Assembly (NCBI RefSeq): GCF_014651035.1 | Contig: NZ_BMWC01000005.1 | Coordinates: 248,001 to 312,000 of the forward strand | From: Streptomyces lomondensis | GTDB lineage: Bacteria; Actinomycetota; Actinomycetes; Streptomycetales; Streptomycetaceae | DNA: 64,000 nt | Direction: 5' to 3' | Shown here: positions 30,486-38,716 of the stretch, piece by piece | Layout: the number at the start of each line of letters is the position of its first letter | Position numbering within the stretch: position 1 is the first letter of the stretch | Notes under the pieces: model-generated | The model's input: only the letters and a program-made list of their open reading frames with translations | The model's database searches: none | Told to the model about the DNA's origin: nothing | Position numbers and translations under genes: made by a program

Positions 30486-33371
30486 TCACGGCAGCGGCTG
30501 CTCCGTCCAGATGATCTTGCCGTCGGGCGCGTAGCGGGTCCCCCAGCGCTCGGTGAGCTGGGCGACGAGGAACAGACCGCGGCCGCCCTCGTCCTCGGTG
30601 CGGGCGCGGCGCAGCCGGGGCGAGGTGCTGCTGCCGTCGGAGACTTCGCAGATCAGCGCGCGGTCGCGGAGCAGCCGCAGTTGCACGGGGCCGGTCGCGT
30701 GCCGGATGGCGTTGGTGACGAGTTCACTGGCGACCAGTTCGGTGGTGAAGGCGAGGTCGTCCAGGCCCCAGGCGGCGAGCTGCTCGGTGACGGCCGCGCG
30801 GGAGCGGGAGACCACCGCCGGATCGCTCGGCAGGTCCCACTGGGCGACCTGGTCCGGCCCCAGCGCGTGCGTCCGGGCGACCAGCAGGGCCACGTCGTCG
30901 CTCGGGCGGGCCGGCAGCAGCGCGTCCAGGACCGCCTCGCAGGTCTCCTCCGGCGCCCGGTCGGCCCGGGCCAGGACGGACCGCAGCAGGTCCAGGCCGC
31001 TGTCGATGTCCCGCATGCGGTCCTCGACGAGACCGTCGGTGTACAGCACCAGCTGGCTGCCCTCGGCCAGTTCGAGCTCGGCCGTCTCGAACGGCATGCC
31101 GCCGAGTCCGAGCGGCGGCCCGGACGGCAGGTCGACGAAGTCCACGGCGCCGTCCGGCCCGACGACCGCGGGGACGGGGTGCCCGGCGCGGGTGAGGGTG
31201 CAGCGCCGGGACACCGGGTCGTAGACGGCGTAGAGGCAGGTGGCTCCGACGATGCCGGAGTCGGGGGTGTTCTTCTCCACCGCCCAGCCCTCGCCCCGGT
31301 CGAGGCGTCCGACCAGGTCGTCGAGGTGGGTGAGGAGGTCGTCGGGCGGCAGGTCCAGGGAGCAGAAGTTGTGCACGGCGGTGCGCAGCCGGCCCATGGT
31401 GGCGGCGGCGTGCAGGCCGTGGCCGACGACGTCGCCGACGACCAGGGCCACGCGGGCGCCGGACAGCGGGATGACGTCGAACCAGTCGCCGCCCACCCCG
31501 GCCTGCGCGGGCAGGTAGCGGTAGGCGACCTCGACGGCGCTCTGCTCGGGCCGGCCCCGGGGCAGCAGACTGCGCTGGAGGGCGAGGGCGGTGTCGTGCT
31601 CGCGGGTGAAGCGGCGGGCGTTGTCGATGCAGATCGCGGCGCGGCCGACCAGTTCCTGGGCGAGGTAGAGGTCGTCGTCCTCGAAGGGGGTGGGCTTCTC
31701 GGAGCGGTAGAAGCTGACCACGCCGAGGGTCGTGCCCCGGGCCCGCAGCGGCACCGTGATCAGGGAGTGGATGCCGACGTCCAGCACCCGTTCCAGCCGT
31801 GGCGGGTCCTGGGCGATCCAGCCGCGCGCCTCGGCCAGCACGGGTTCGAGCACCGACTGCCGGGTCTCCAGGCTGCGGGCCTGCGGCGTGGACGGCACGT
31901 ACTCGACCACCTCGCCGACACCGTAGAGCTGCGACTCCTCGTGCAGGGCGCCCAGCGCGACCCGGCGCAGCGGGGTGGCGGCGCCGAGCGGACCCGGTTC
32001 CTCGCCGCGCAGCACCAGGTCCGGCAGGTCCACGGCGGCGAAGTCGGCGAAGCGGGGCACGGTGACCTCCGCCAGTTCCTCGGCGGTGCGGGTGACGTCG
32101 AGGGTGGTGCCGATGCGGACCCCGGCGTCGTGCAGGAACTCCAGCCGCCTGCGCGCCAGCACGGCCAGCCGCCCCACGCCCGGCTCGCCCACCAGCAGGA
32201 GCCGGCCCTCGCCGTCGCTGTCCGCGGTGACGTGCGGGATCGGCCGCGGGGCGGAACCGGGGGGTGCCGGTACGAGGGCCGGGACGGCGGCGGCAGTCGC
32301 CGGGGCGGGCCTGGCGGGTGCGGTGGGCGCGGCGGTCGTCGGGGACGCCGCCGGCGGCGGGCCCGTTCCGGTCGGCGCCACCAACGGCAGGGGCCCGGTG
32401 GATCCGGCCGACGACACGAGGCCGCCCGTGCCGCTCGTCCGGCCGTCCCGCACGTGCCGCAGGCGCGGGCCGCCGATGATCCGCGCCTCGACCGCCACGC
32501 CGGTCTCTCCGTCCGGTCCGGTGATCTGGCGGCGCAGCAGGGTGGCGGTCCGGCCTCCGGGGAGCGCGACCTCGTCGAGGGTGAGGTGCGGTGAGGCGAT
32601 GAGTTCCTCGGCCTTCTCCCGCAGCACGGCCAGGTCGATCCGCCCGAGGTCGGGGCCGCCGTCGTCGAGTCCCCGGCCCTGGGGCTGCCTCGGCCAGCCG
32701 CCCGGATCGCCGCCGGCCCTGCGGTAGGCGGCGAGCAGGGCCCGCTCGCGCTGCGTGGCCTGCTCCAGCATCCGCGCCTCGATGTCCCGGGCGGCCTCGC
32801 GGACCAGCCGCAGCATGGCCGGGTCGCCGTCGCCGCGCAGGCAGGTCAGGTCGAGGACGGCCTCGATCCGGCCGCTGAGGGGATCGCGCACGGGCGCGCC
32901 CGCGCAGGCGAACGGCGCCAGGCAGTCGGCGAAGTGCTCACGGCCCGCCACGTAGACGGCGCCTCGTTCGGCCAGCGCGGTGCCGACCCCGTTGGTGCCG
33001 GCGACGGGTTCGGAGGCGTCGAAGCCGGGGGCGAAGCTCACCTCGTCGAGCCTCTCGCGCAGCCGCCGTCCGCCGCCGAGCCGCTGCACCATGCGGCCCT
33101 GCGGGTCGCAGAGGGCGACCGTCATGCCGACGTCGGCGAGCGAGACGGTGAGGTCCTGGAGGACGGGATCGGCCGCGCGCAGGAAGCGTTCCTCGAGGGT
33201 CAGGTCGGGGGTGTAGGGCAGGACCAGCTGGTGCGGTTCCAGTCCGCCGGACCGGCACCGCTTCCAGGAGTCCAGCACCGGGCCCCGTACGTCCGCGTCG
33301 ACGTGCGCGCCCGCCAGGAAACGCTCATGGGCATCGACGAGGCCGCCGATGTCGTCCCAGGTGACGGTCAC
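30486..33371 (-). CDS. GAF-SpoIIE phosphatase-anti-sigma ATPase fusion with AcoR-like N-terminus
   Basis: A 961-residue signalling protein. Residues about 1-220 resemble the N-terminal sensory region of AcoR-type activators (DSWKRCRSGGLEP; FAPGFDASEPVAGTNGVGTAL). A Pro/Ala linker leads to a GAF domain near 415-580. A PP2C/SpoIIE phosphatase follows at about 600-800, with metal-binding Asp in GDWFDVIPL and VVGDVVGHG. The C-terminal HATPase_c_2 kinase spans about 830-960 (ELVASELVTNAIRHATG). It would switch an anti-anti-sigma factor by opposing phosphatase and kinase activities in response to a ligand. Start is uncertain: GTG at 33371 has GAGGGAA upstream; GTG 33389 and TTG 33404 are alternatives. 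It has no adjacent sigma factor gene. Confidence 0.85.
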   Translation of the reverse strand: MTVTWDDIGGLVDAHERFLAGAHVDADVRGPVLDSWKRCRSGGLEPHQLVLPYTPDLTLEERFLRAADPVLQDLTVSLADVGMTVALCDPQGRMVQRLGGGRRLRERLDEVSFAPGFDASEPVAGTNGVGTALAERGAVYVAGREHFADCLAPFACAGAPVRDPLSGRIEAVLDLTCLRGDGDPAMLRLVREAARDIEARMLEQATQRERALLAAYRRAGGDPGGWPRQPQGRGLDDGGPDLGRIDLAVLREKAEELIASPHLTLDEVALPGGRTATLLRRQITGPDGETGVAVEARIIGGPRLRHVRDGRTSGTGGLVSSAGSTGPLPLVAPTGTGPPPAASPTTAAPTAPARPAPATAAAVPALVPAPPGSAPRPIPHVTADSDGEGRLLLVGEPGVGRLAVLARRRLEFLHDAGVRIGTTLDVTRTAEELAEVTVPRFADFAAVDLPDLVLRGEEPGPLGAATPLRRVALGALHEESQLYGVGEVVEYVPSTPQARSLETRQSVLEPVLAEARGWIAQDPPRLERVLDVGIHSLITVPLRARGTTLGVVSFYRSEKPTPFEDDDLYLAQELVGRAAICIDNARRFTREHDTALALQRSLLPRGRPEQSAVEVAYRYLPAQAGVGGDWFDVIPLSGARVALVVGDVVGHGLHAAATMGRLRTAVHNFCSLDLPPDDLLTHLDDLVGRLDRGEGWAVEKNTPDSGIVGATCLYAVYDPVSRRCTLTRAGHPVPAVVGPDGAVDFVDLPSGPPLGLGGMPFETAELELAEGSQLVLYTDGLVEDRMRDIDSGLDLLRSVLARADRAPEETCEAVLDALLPARPSDDVALLVARTHALGPDQVAQWDLPSDPAVVSRSRAAVTEQLAAWGLDDLAFTTELVASELVTNAIRHATGPVQLRLLRDRALICEVSDGSSTSPRLRRARTEDEGGRGLFLVAQLTERWGTRYAPDGKIIWTEQPLP

Positions 33372-33488
33372 CGGGATCACTTCCCTCACCGGAAGGAGAC
33401 CCAAGTCATTTCACCCTAGTCCTGATGTGACGCCGATCACAAGATCGGAGCGACAGCGCCTCTCTCCCGGGAGGCACATGACGCCCCA

Positions 33489-33517
33489 TTGATTGATCCA
33501 TTCAGCATCTCTAGCAT
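33489..33517 (+). promoter_or_regulatory. Promoter with shared glycan-regulon element, GH84 gene
   Basis: -35 TTGATT at 33489-33494, 17-base spacer, -10 TAGCAT at 33512-33517. The 16-base element TGATTGATCCATTCAG (33490-33505) overlaps the -35; close relatives occur at 37609-37624 (reverse) and 50480-50495. The rest of 33372-33588 is non-coding leader and the back of the phosphatase gene promoter. Confidence 0.6.
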
Positions 33518-33588
33518 CACTCGGTGGCTCTATTCACCTCTTCCTCTCTGGCCACGGGCCCGTGCCCGCGGCACCCGGAAGGAGCACC

Positions 33589-36500
33589 GTGTTCTCAGCC
33601 ACTCGTTTCAGACGCCTCGCCGCCGCCCTGCCACTGGCCCTGGGGCTCACCCTCACACAGGCGCCGCCCGCGCCCGCCGCCACGGACGAGCCCCCGAGGA
33701 GCGCCCTGCCCCAGGTGTGGCCGCAGCCGAAGAGCCTGCACGCAGGGCCCGGCCGGTTCACGGTCCCCGACCGGGTCGTGGCGGTCGTGGGACGCGGCAC
33801 CGACCCGTCGGCCCGGCGCGTGGTCGAGACCGTCCTGCGCGACGCCGGGGCCCGGCGCATCGACACGGTCGCCGAGCCGCCCGCGCGGACCGGCTTCACC
33901 GTCTTCCTCGGCGGACCGGAGGAGAACGCCGCGACGGCCGCCGCCCTGAAGCGCCTGAAGGCCCCGTCCCCGGCCGGGCTGCCCTCCGGCGGCTACGTCC
34001 TCGCCGCCGGCCGCAGGGACGGCCGGACCCTCCTCGCCCTGTCCGGCACCGACCGCACCGGCACCTTCTACGCCGCCCAGACCCTGCGCCGACTGGTCAC
34101 CCGGACCGTGCCCGAGGTGACCGTCCGGGACTGGCCCACGGCCGCGCTGCGCGGAGTGATCGAGGGCTTCTACGGCACCCCCTGGTCGCACGCCGAACGC
34201 CTGAGGCAGCTCGACTTCTACGGCCGCACCAAGCAGAACGTGTACGTCTACTCCCCCAAGGACGACCCGTACCTGCGCGAACGCTGGCGCGACGCGTACC
34301 CGCCCGCCGAACTGGGGCGGTTGAGGGAACTGGCCGACCGGGCCGCCGCCAACCACGTCCGCTTCACCTACGCCCTCTCCCCCGGCCTGTCCGTCTGCTA
34401 CTCCTCGGACACCGACCTCCAGGCCCTGCTGCGCAAGCTGGACTCGCTGTACGCGATCGGGGTGCGCTCCTTCGCGATCCCGCTGGACGACATCAGCTAC
34501 ACCAAATGGAACTGCGCCGCCGACGAGCGGGAGTTCGGCACGGGAGGCGGCGCCGCCGGCACGGCCCAGGCCCAGCTGCTCAACCGGGTGTGGCGGGACT
34601 TCTCCGCCGGCCACCCGGGGCTGGAGCCGCTGGAGATGGTCCCCACCGAGTACTCCGACCTCGCCGACTCCCCGTACAAGAAGGCGCTGCGGGAGAAGCT
34701 CGACAAGTCCGTGGTCGTGGAGTGGACCGGCGTCGGCGTGATCGCCCCGGCCATCACCGCCGAGCAGGTCGCGCGGGCCCGCGAGGTCTACGGCCATCCG
34801 ATCCTGGTCTGGGACAACTACCCGGTGAACGACTACGTCACCAGCCGCCTGCTGCTCGGCCCCTACACCGGCCGCGAGCCCGGCGTGGCGAAGGCGGCGA
34901 CCGGGGTGACCGCCAACCCGATGGTGCAGGGCGAGGCGAGCCGAATCGCCCTGTTCACCTCCGCCGCCTATCTGTGGAACCCGGACGCCTACGACCCGCG
35001 GGCCGCCTTCCTCGCCTCCGTCCGCGACCTCGCCGGCGCGGACGCCGCCAAGTGGCTGCGGATCTTCGCCGAGAACAACTACTCGTCCCAGCTCGACCCG
35101 ACCGAGTCCCCCACGCTGAGCGCGCTCATCGCCAGGTTCCGCACGGCCTACGACGAGGACTCCGGCCTCGACCGCGCCGCCGCCGCGCTCCGCTCCTACT
35201 TCACCGACATGGCGGCCACGCCCGCCGCACTCCGGGCCCGCCTGGACAACCCGGGCTTCCTCACGGAGACCGCGCCCTGGCTGGACAAGCTGGGCCGCTA
35301 CGGCACCGCCGGGCAGACGGCCGTGGACCTGCTGCTCGCCGGCAAGCGGGGCGACACCGACGCGGTCACCACGTACTGGAACCGGCTCAGGGCCCAGCGC
35401 AAGGAGCTGGACGCGATACCCCAGCAGGTGGCCCCGGGCGTGATGGACCAGTTCCTCTACTCGGCGATGACCGAGCACGCACCCGACCCGGGAGTGGACG
35501 CCGCGTTCGCGCCCGGGTCCGTCAGCCTGAAGCCGGGCGGTTCCGCGCGGGTGACGCTCTCCTTCTCCGACACCGCCGCCCGGACGGTCGCGTGGCGGCT
35601 GACCGCCCCCGACGGCGTCACCGTCTCGCCCGCCCAGGGCACGGTGAACGTGCCGGCCGGGGGCAGCGCGTCAGCGACGGTGACCGTGACGGCCGCGGCC
35701 GGCGCGTCCGGCGGAGTGCGCTCCGTCGTGGTGTCGGGCGACGGCGTCCTGGACCGCGCGCTGCCCGTCCAGGTCACCGACGGCACCGGCACCCCGAGAG
35801 CGCTGACCGCCAACTTCAGTGGCGCGTCCGTCAGTTCGATCGACCTGGACACGAAGAAGACCACGGACATCCCCGTGGGCGCCAACCCCGGCGAGGTGAT
35901 CACCAGCGCCGACGGGCGCACCGCCTACGCGGCCAACCAGGGCTCGAACACCGTCAGCGTGATCGACGTGGCGCAGGGGAAGGTCACCGCCACCGTCCCG
36001 GTCGGCAAGGTCCCCGCCGGGCTCGCCCTCACCCCGGACGGCCGCACCCTGTGGGTCGCCAACTACGGGGACGGCACGGTCCAGCCCGTCGACACGGCCT
36101 CCCTCACCCCGGGCCCGCCCGTCCGGGTCGGCAACGGGCCCGAAAACCTGGCGATCACGCCCGACGGCCGGACGCTCTACGTGCCCAACATCAAGGGCAA
36201 CACGGTCACGCCGGTCGACCTGGCCACCCGCAAGGCCGGGACCGCCATTCCCGTGGGCCCGAGCCCCTTCAACATCGTCGCCGCGCCCGACGGGAAGAGG
36301 GTGTACGTGTCCAACTCCGGCAGCTCCACGGTCACGCCGATCGACACGGCCACGCAGGAGACCGAGCCGACACTCCTGGTCACCGGCCAGGCCTACGGTC
36401 TCGCCCTGTCGCCGGACGGCCGGACGCTGCGGGTCAGCCCGAGCACCGGCGACACTCTCACGCCCGTCGACACCGTCACCGGCGCCCCGGGCGAGAAGGT

Positions 36501-36738
36501 GACGGTCGGCAGGTCCGCCTTCGACGTCGCCCTGGACTGGAACGGCTCCACGGCGTACGTCACCACGGCCGACGCGGGCGCCCTGGTCCCCGTCGACACG
36601 GCGTCCGGTGCCGTCGGGACACCGCTGACGACCGGCGCCTATCCGCTGGCCGCGGCGCTGACGCCCGTACCGGTGAGGGTGACACGAAACGGCCCGTACC
36701 GGTGGGGTGACACGAAACGGCCCGTACTGGTGGGGTGA
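33589..36738 (+). CDS. Secreted GH84 beta-N-acetylhexosaminidase with C-terminal beta-propeller
   Basis: A 1049-residue secreted enzyme. Signal peptide at residues 1-27. Then an N-terminal GH20b-like domain and the GH84 catalytic barrel, with the catalytic Asp pair D300-D301 in PLDDIS. A helical region follows, then an Ig-like NPCB-type domain (about 640-730) and seven YVTN-like blades from about 738 to 1035, each with TPDGRTLYV-type strands. It should release GlcNAc from glycoproteins or hyaluronan-type glycans outside the cell. GTG at 33589 has GGAAGGAG upstream. The last 23 residues (from PVRVTRNGPYRW) come from a 28-bp tandem repeat that runs through the stop codon. Confidence 0.92.
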   Translation: MFSATRFRRLAAALPLALGLTLTQAPPAPAATDEPPRSALPQVWPQPKSLHAGPGRFTVPDRVVAVVGRGTDPSARRVVETVLRDAGARRIDTVAEPPARTGFTVFLGGPEENAATAAALKRLKAPSPAGLPSGGYVLAAGRRDGRTLLALSGTDRTGTFYAAQTLRRLVTRTVPEVTVRDWPTAALRGVIEGFYGTPWSHAERLRQLDFYGRTKQNVYVYSPKDDPYLRERWRDAYPPAELGRLRELADRAAANHVRFTYALSPGLSVCYSSDTDLQALLRKLDSLYAIGVRSFAIPLDDISYTKWNCAADEREFGTGGGAAGTAQAQLLNRVWRDFSAGHPGLEPLEMVPTEYSDLADSPYKKALREKLDKSVVVEWTGVGVIAPAITAEQVARAREVYGHPILVWDNYPVNDYVTSRLLLGPYTGREPGVAKAATGVTANPMVQGEASRIALFTSAAYLWNPDAYDPRAAFLASVRDLAGADAAKWLRIFAENNYSSQLDPTESPTLSALIARFRTAYDEDSGLDRAAAALRSYFTDMAATPAALRARLDNPGFLTETAPWLDKLGRYGTAGQTAVDLLLAGKRGDTDAVTTYWNRLRAQRKELDAIPQQVAPGVMDQFLYSAMTEHAPDPGVDAAFAPGSVSLKPGGSARVTLSFSDTAARTVAWRLTAPDGVTVSPAQGTVNVPAGGSASATVTVTAAAGASGGVRSVVVSGDGVLDRALPVQVTDGTGTPRALTANFSGASVSSIDLDTKKTTDIPVGANPGEVITSADGRTAYAANQGSNTVSVIDVAQGKVTATVPVGKVPAGLALTPDGRTLWVANYGDGTVQPVDTASLTPGPPVRVGNGPENLAITPDGRTLYVPNIKGNTVTPVDLATRKAGTAIPVGPSPFNIVAAPDGKRVYVSNSGSSTVTPIDTATQETEPTLLVTGQAYGLALSPDGRTLRVSPSTGDTLTPVDTVTGAPGEKVTVGRSAFDVALDWNGSTAYVTTADAGALVPVDTASGAVGTPLTTGAYPLAAALTPVPVRVTRNGPYRWGDTKRPVLVG

Positions 36739-36750
36739 CACGAAACGGCC
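36664..36750 (+). repeat. 28-bp tandem array across the GH84 stop codon
   Basis: Unit core GACACGAAACGGCC starts at 36681, 36709 and 36737, exact period 28, with a partial unit before. Because 28 is not a multiple of three each copy is read in a different frame. The TGA inside the unit is bypassed in the first two copies and used as stop (36736-36738) in the third. The array therefore extends the protein by a short basic tail. Confidence 0.75.
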
Positions 36751-36775
36751 GGGGCCCGATGAGGGGCCCCGGCCG
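36746..36775. terminator. Bidirectional terminator between GH84 and SIS genes
   Basis: Perfect 12-base stem CGGCCGGGGCCC / GGGCCCCGGCCG with a six-base loop (36758-36763), placed between the convergent GH84 stop (36738) and SIS-gene stop (36797). Symmetry lets it serve both directions. Confidence 0.75.
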
Positions 36776-36796
36776 TCCGGTCCGGGCGGGTCCGGC

Positions 36797-37561
36797 TCAG
36801 CTCGCCGTGCGGCGGATCCGGCCCGCGTACTTCTTCTCCAGCTCCAGGTTGCCCTCGAAACCGCCGGGCACGTTGGCCGAGACGTAGACCGGGGGGCGCT
36901 CGCCGGCAGCGAGGAGGCGGCCGGCCGCCTCGGCGACCGTCATCTGGACCAGCATCACGCCGGTGAGGGTGGACAGGGCGCAGACCGAGCCGCCGCCGGG
37001 CAGTTCGAGCAGCGAGTCGCCGCGCGGGGCCGCGTTGTCGAGGACGACGTCGGCGATGTCGGCCAGCTTCCGGCCGCTGGGATGGGCGGCGGGGACGGCC
37101 CGGGTGTGGGCGAGGGAGGTGAGGGCCAGGACGCGGTGGCCGTGCTCCTTGGCGTGCAGGGCCATCTCCACGATGACGCTGTTGACGCCGGAGTTGGAGA
37201 TGACGACGAACAGGTCCTCGGGGCGCGGGGCGGCGAGGTCGTAGAGCCGCGCGGCCACCCCGGCCCGGCGTTCCAGGAGCGGGTCGTCGAGGACGGACGG
37301 GTCCTCACCGCCGTAGAGGACGAGGTCGGCGATGCTCAGGCGGTTGGTGGGGACCAGTCCGCCGGCGCGGCCGGCGAGTTCCAGGACGAGGGCCTGCGAG
37401 TGGCCGGTGCCGAAGGCCTGGACGACACCGTCGGAGCGCACGCAGGCGGCGACCAGCTCCGCGGCGGCGGCCACGTCGTCCCGGGAGGACTCGACGACCT
37501 TCTGGAGGACGGCGAGGCTCTCCCGCGCGAACCCCTGGGCGCTCACAGACTCGACGGACAC
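36797..37561 (-). CDS. SIS-domain phosphosugar-binding protein (UPF0309-like)
   Basis: A 254-residue single SIS domain protein: AFGTGHSQALVLELAGRAGGL near residue 50 and the phosphosugar loop VVISNSGVNSVIVEMAL near 120, plus SLLELPGGGSVCALST. It has no catalytic His/Glu pattern that I can assign as a known isomerase. Context (GH84 hexosaminidase, GlcNAc-kinase-like protein, RpiR regulator) suggests it works on GlcNAc-6-phosphate or a related amino-sugar phosphate. The Streptomyces SIS enzyme NagS, which dehydrates GlcNAc-6-phosphate, is one family parallel worth comparing. GTG at 37561 has GGGGAG six bases upstream. Divergent from the RpiR gene, sharing a promoter region. Confidence 0.8.
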   Translation of the reverse strand: MSVESVSAQGFARESLAVLQKVVESSRDDVAAAAELVAACVRSDGVVQAFGTGHSQALVLELAGRAGGLVPTNRLSIADLVLYGGEDPSVLDDPLLERRAGVAARLYDLAAPRPEDLFVVISNSGVNSVIVEMALHAKEHGHRVLALTSLAHTRAVPAAHPSGRKLADIADVVLDNAAPRGDSLLELPGGGSVCALSTLTGVMLVQMTVAEAAGRLLAAGERPPVYVSANVPGGFEGNLELEKKYAGRIRRTAS

Positions 37562-37575
37562 GCGACACTCCCCAC

Positions 37576-37624
37576 TGATGGATTGAACCACCCTATACTT
37601 CTCCATCGGTGAATCAATAAATCA
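37576..37624 (-). promoter_or_regulatory. SIS/RpiR divergent promoter with two regulon elements
   Basis: TGATTTATTGATTCAC (minus strand, 37609-37624) is a variant of the 16-base element found before the GH84 and GH5-like genes and contains a -35-like TTGATT. TAGGGT, 16 bases further, is a plausible -10. ATGGATTGAACCACC at 37578-37592 recurs with one base missing at 38623-38636 before the mannosidase gene. Both are candidate sites for the adjacent RpiR protein. Confidence 0.5.
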
Positions 37625-37698
37625 CACGCCACGACCCGCGGGCAATCGGGTCCTGGTATTCAATCCGCGCGCCAAAGGGTGGCTGGTACCTTCTGTCC

Positions 37699-38583
37699 AT
37701 GCCTCCCACGGACGTCACGACACTGATCCGCACCGAGTTGCCCCGGCTGGCGGGCTCCCTGCGGAAGGTCGGCGAGCTGATCCTGGAGGATCCGGCCGCC
37801 GTCACGCACTGCTCGGCCGCCGAGCTGGGCCGCCGCACCGGCACCTCCCAGGCGACGGTGACCCGTTTCTGCCGCGCCATCGGGCTCGACTCCTACCAGC
37901 ACCTGCTGATCGAACTGGCCCAGGAGCGCGGCCGCGGCGAGGTCTCCGACTGGGGCACCGCCGAGATCGGCCCGGACATCTCGCCCGACGACAGCCTGGA
38001 GCGGGTCGTGCAGGTCGTCGGCACCGCGGACCTGCGGGCGGTGCAGCAGACCATCGACCGGATCGACCTCGACGCGGTCGAGCGCGCGGCGCAGGCGATC
38101 GCCCGGGCCCGCCGGATCGACGTCTACGGCGTCGGCGGCAGCGGGGCCGTGGCGCAGGAGACCGAGACCCGGCTGTTCCGGATCGGCTGCGCGGTGCGCG
38201 GCTGGACCGAGGTGCACGCCGCGACGACCTCCGCCGCGCTGCTCACACCGGCGGACGTGGCGATCGGCATCTCCCACTCGGGGGTGACGCGCGAGACCAT
38301 CGAGCCGTTCGAGCTGGCCAAGGAGCGCGGTGCCACCACCGTCGCGATCACGGCCGACCCGCGCTCGCCACTGGCCCGGGCCGCCGACATCCGGCTCGTC
38401 TCCTCGTCCTCGGAGACCAGCTTCCGCACCGGCAGCATCGGCGCCCGGCACAGCGTGCTGGTGCTCATCGACTGCCTGTACGTCCGGGTCGCCCAGCTCT
38501 CCTACCAGCGGGCGAGCGCCTCGCTGGCGCTGACCGACCACATCGCCGGGCAGCATGCGGTGAGGTCGCGGCGGGCCCGGTGA
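37699..38583 (+). CDS. RpiR-family transcriptional regulator
   Basis: A 294-residue regulator. The N-terminal HTH_6 domain (CSAAELGRRTGTSQATVTRFCRAIG, residues 34-58) is followed by a SIS ligand domain (VYGVGGSGAVAQE, GISHSGVTRETIE), which normally binds a phosphosugar such as an amino-sugar phosphate. Placed in the middle of the glycan-degradation region and divergent from the SIS gene, it is the best candidate for controlling the shared promoter elements. It ends 133 bases before the mannosidase gene and may be read through into it. Confidence 0.9.
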   Translation: MPPTDVTTLIRTELPRLAGSLRKVGELILEDPAAVTHCSAAELGRRTGTSQATVTRFCRAIGLDSYQHLLIELAQERGRGEVSDWGTAEIGPDISPDDSLERVVQVVGTADLRAVQQTIDRIDLDAVERAAQAIARARRIDVYGVGGSGAVAQETETRLFRIGCAVRGWTEVHAATTSAALLTPADVAIGISHSGVTRETIEPFELAKERGATTVAITADPRSPLARAADIRLVSSSSETSFRTGSIGARHSVLVLIDCLYVRVAQLSYQRASASLALTDHIAGQHAVRSRRAR

Positions 38584-38622
38584 GCACGGCCGGGTGCCGG
38601 CCCGGAGCATGGCCGGGGGTGC

Positions 38623-38656
38623 ATGGATGAACCACCAAGTTGACGCGAAGGTGGTT
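38623..38656 (+). promoter_or_regulatory. Inverted repeat in the mannosidase promoter
   Basis: ATGGATGAACCACC (38623-38636) resembles the SIS promoter element; its AACCACC arm pairs with GGTGGTT at 38650-38656 across 13 bases that contain a -35-like TTGACG at 38640-38645. A regulator bound here would cover the -35. Confidence 0.5.
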
Positions 38657-38716
38657 GTTTGAATCACTCCTGCCGTGCAGGATGGGGCTCCCCCCAGAGC
38701 ACCTCGTAGGAGCCCC

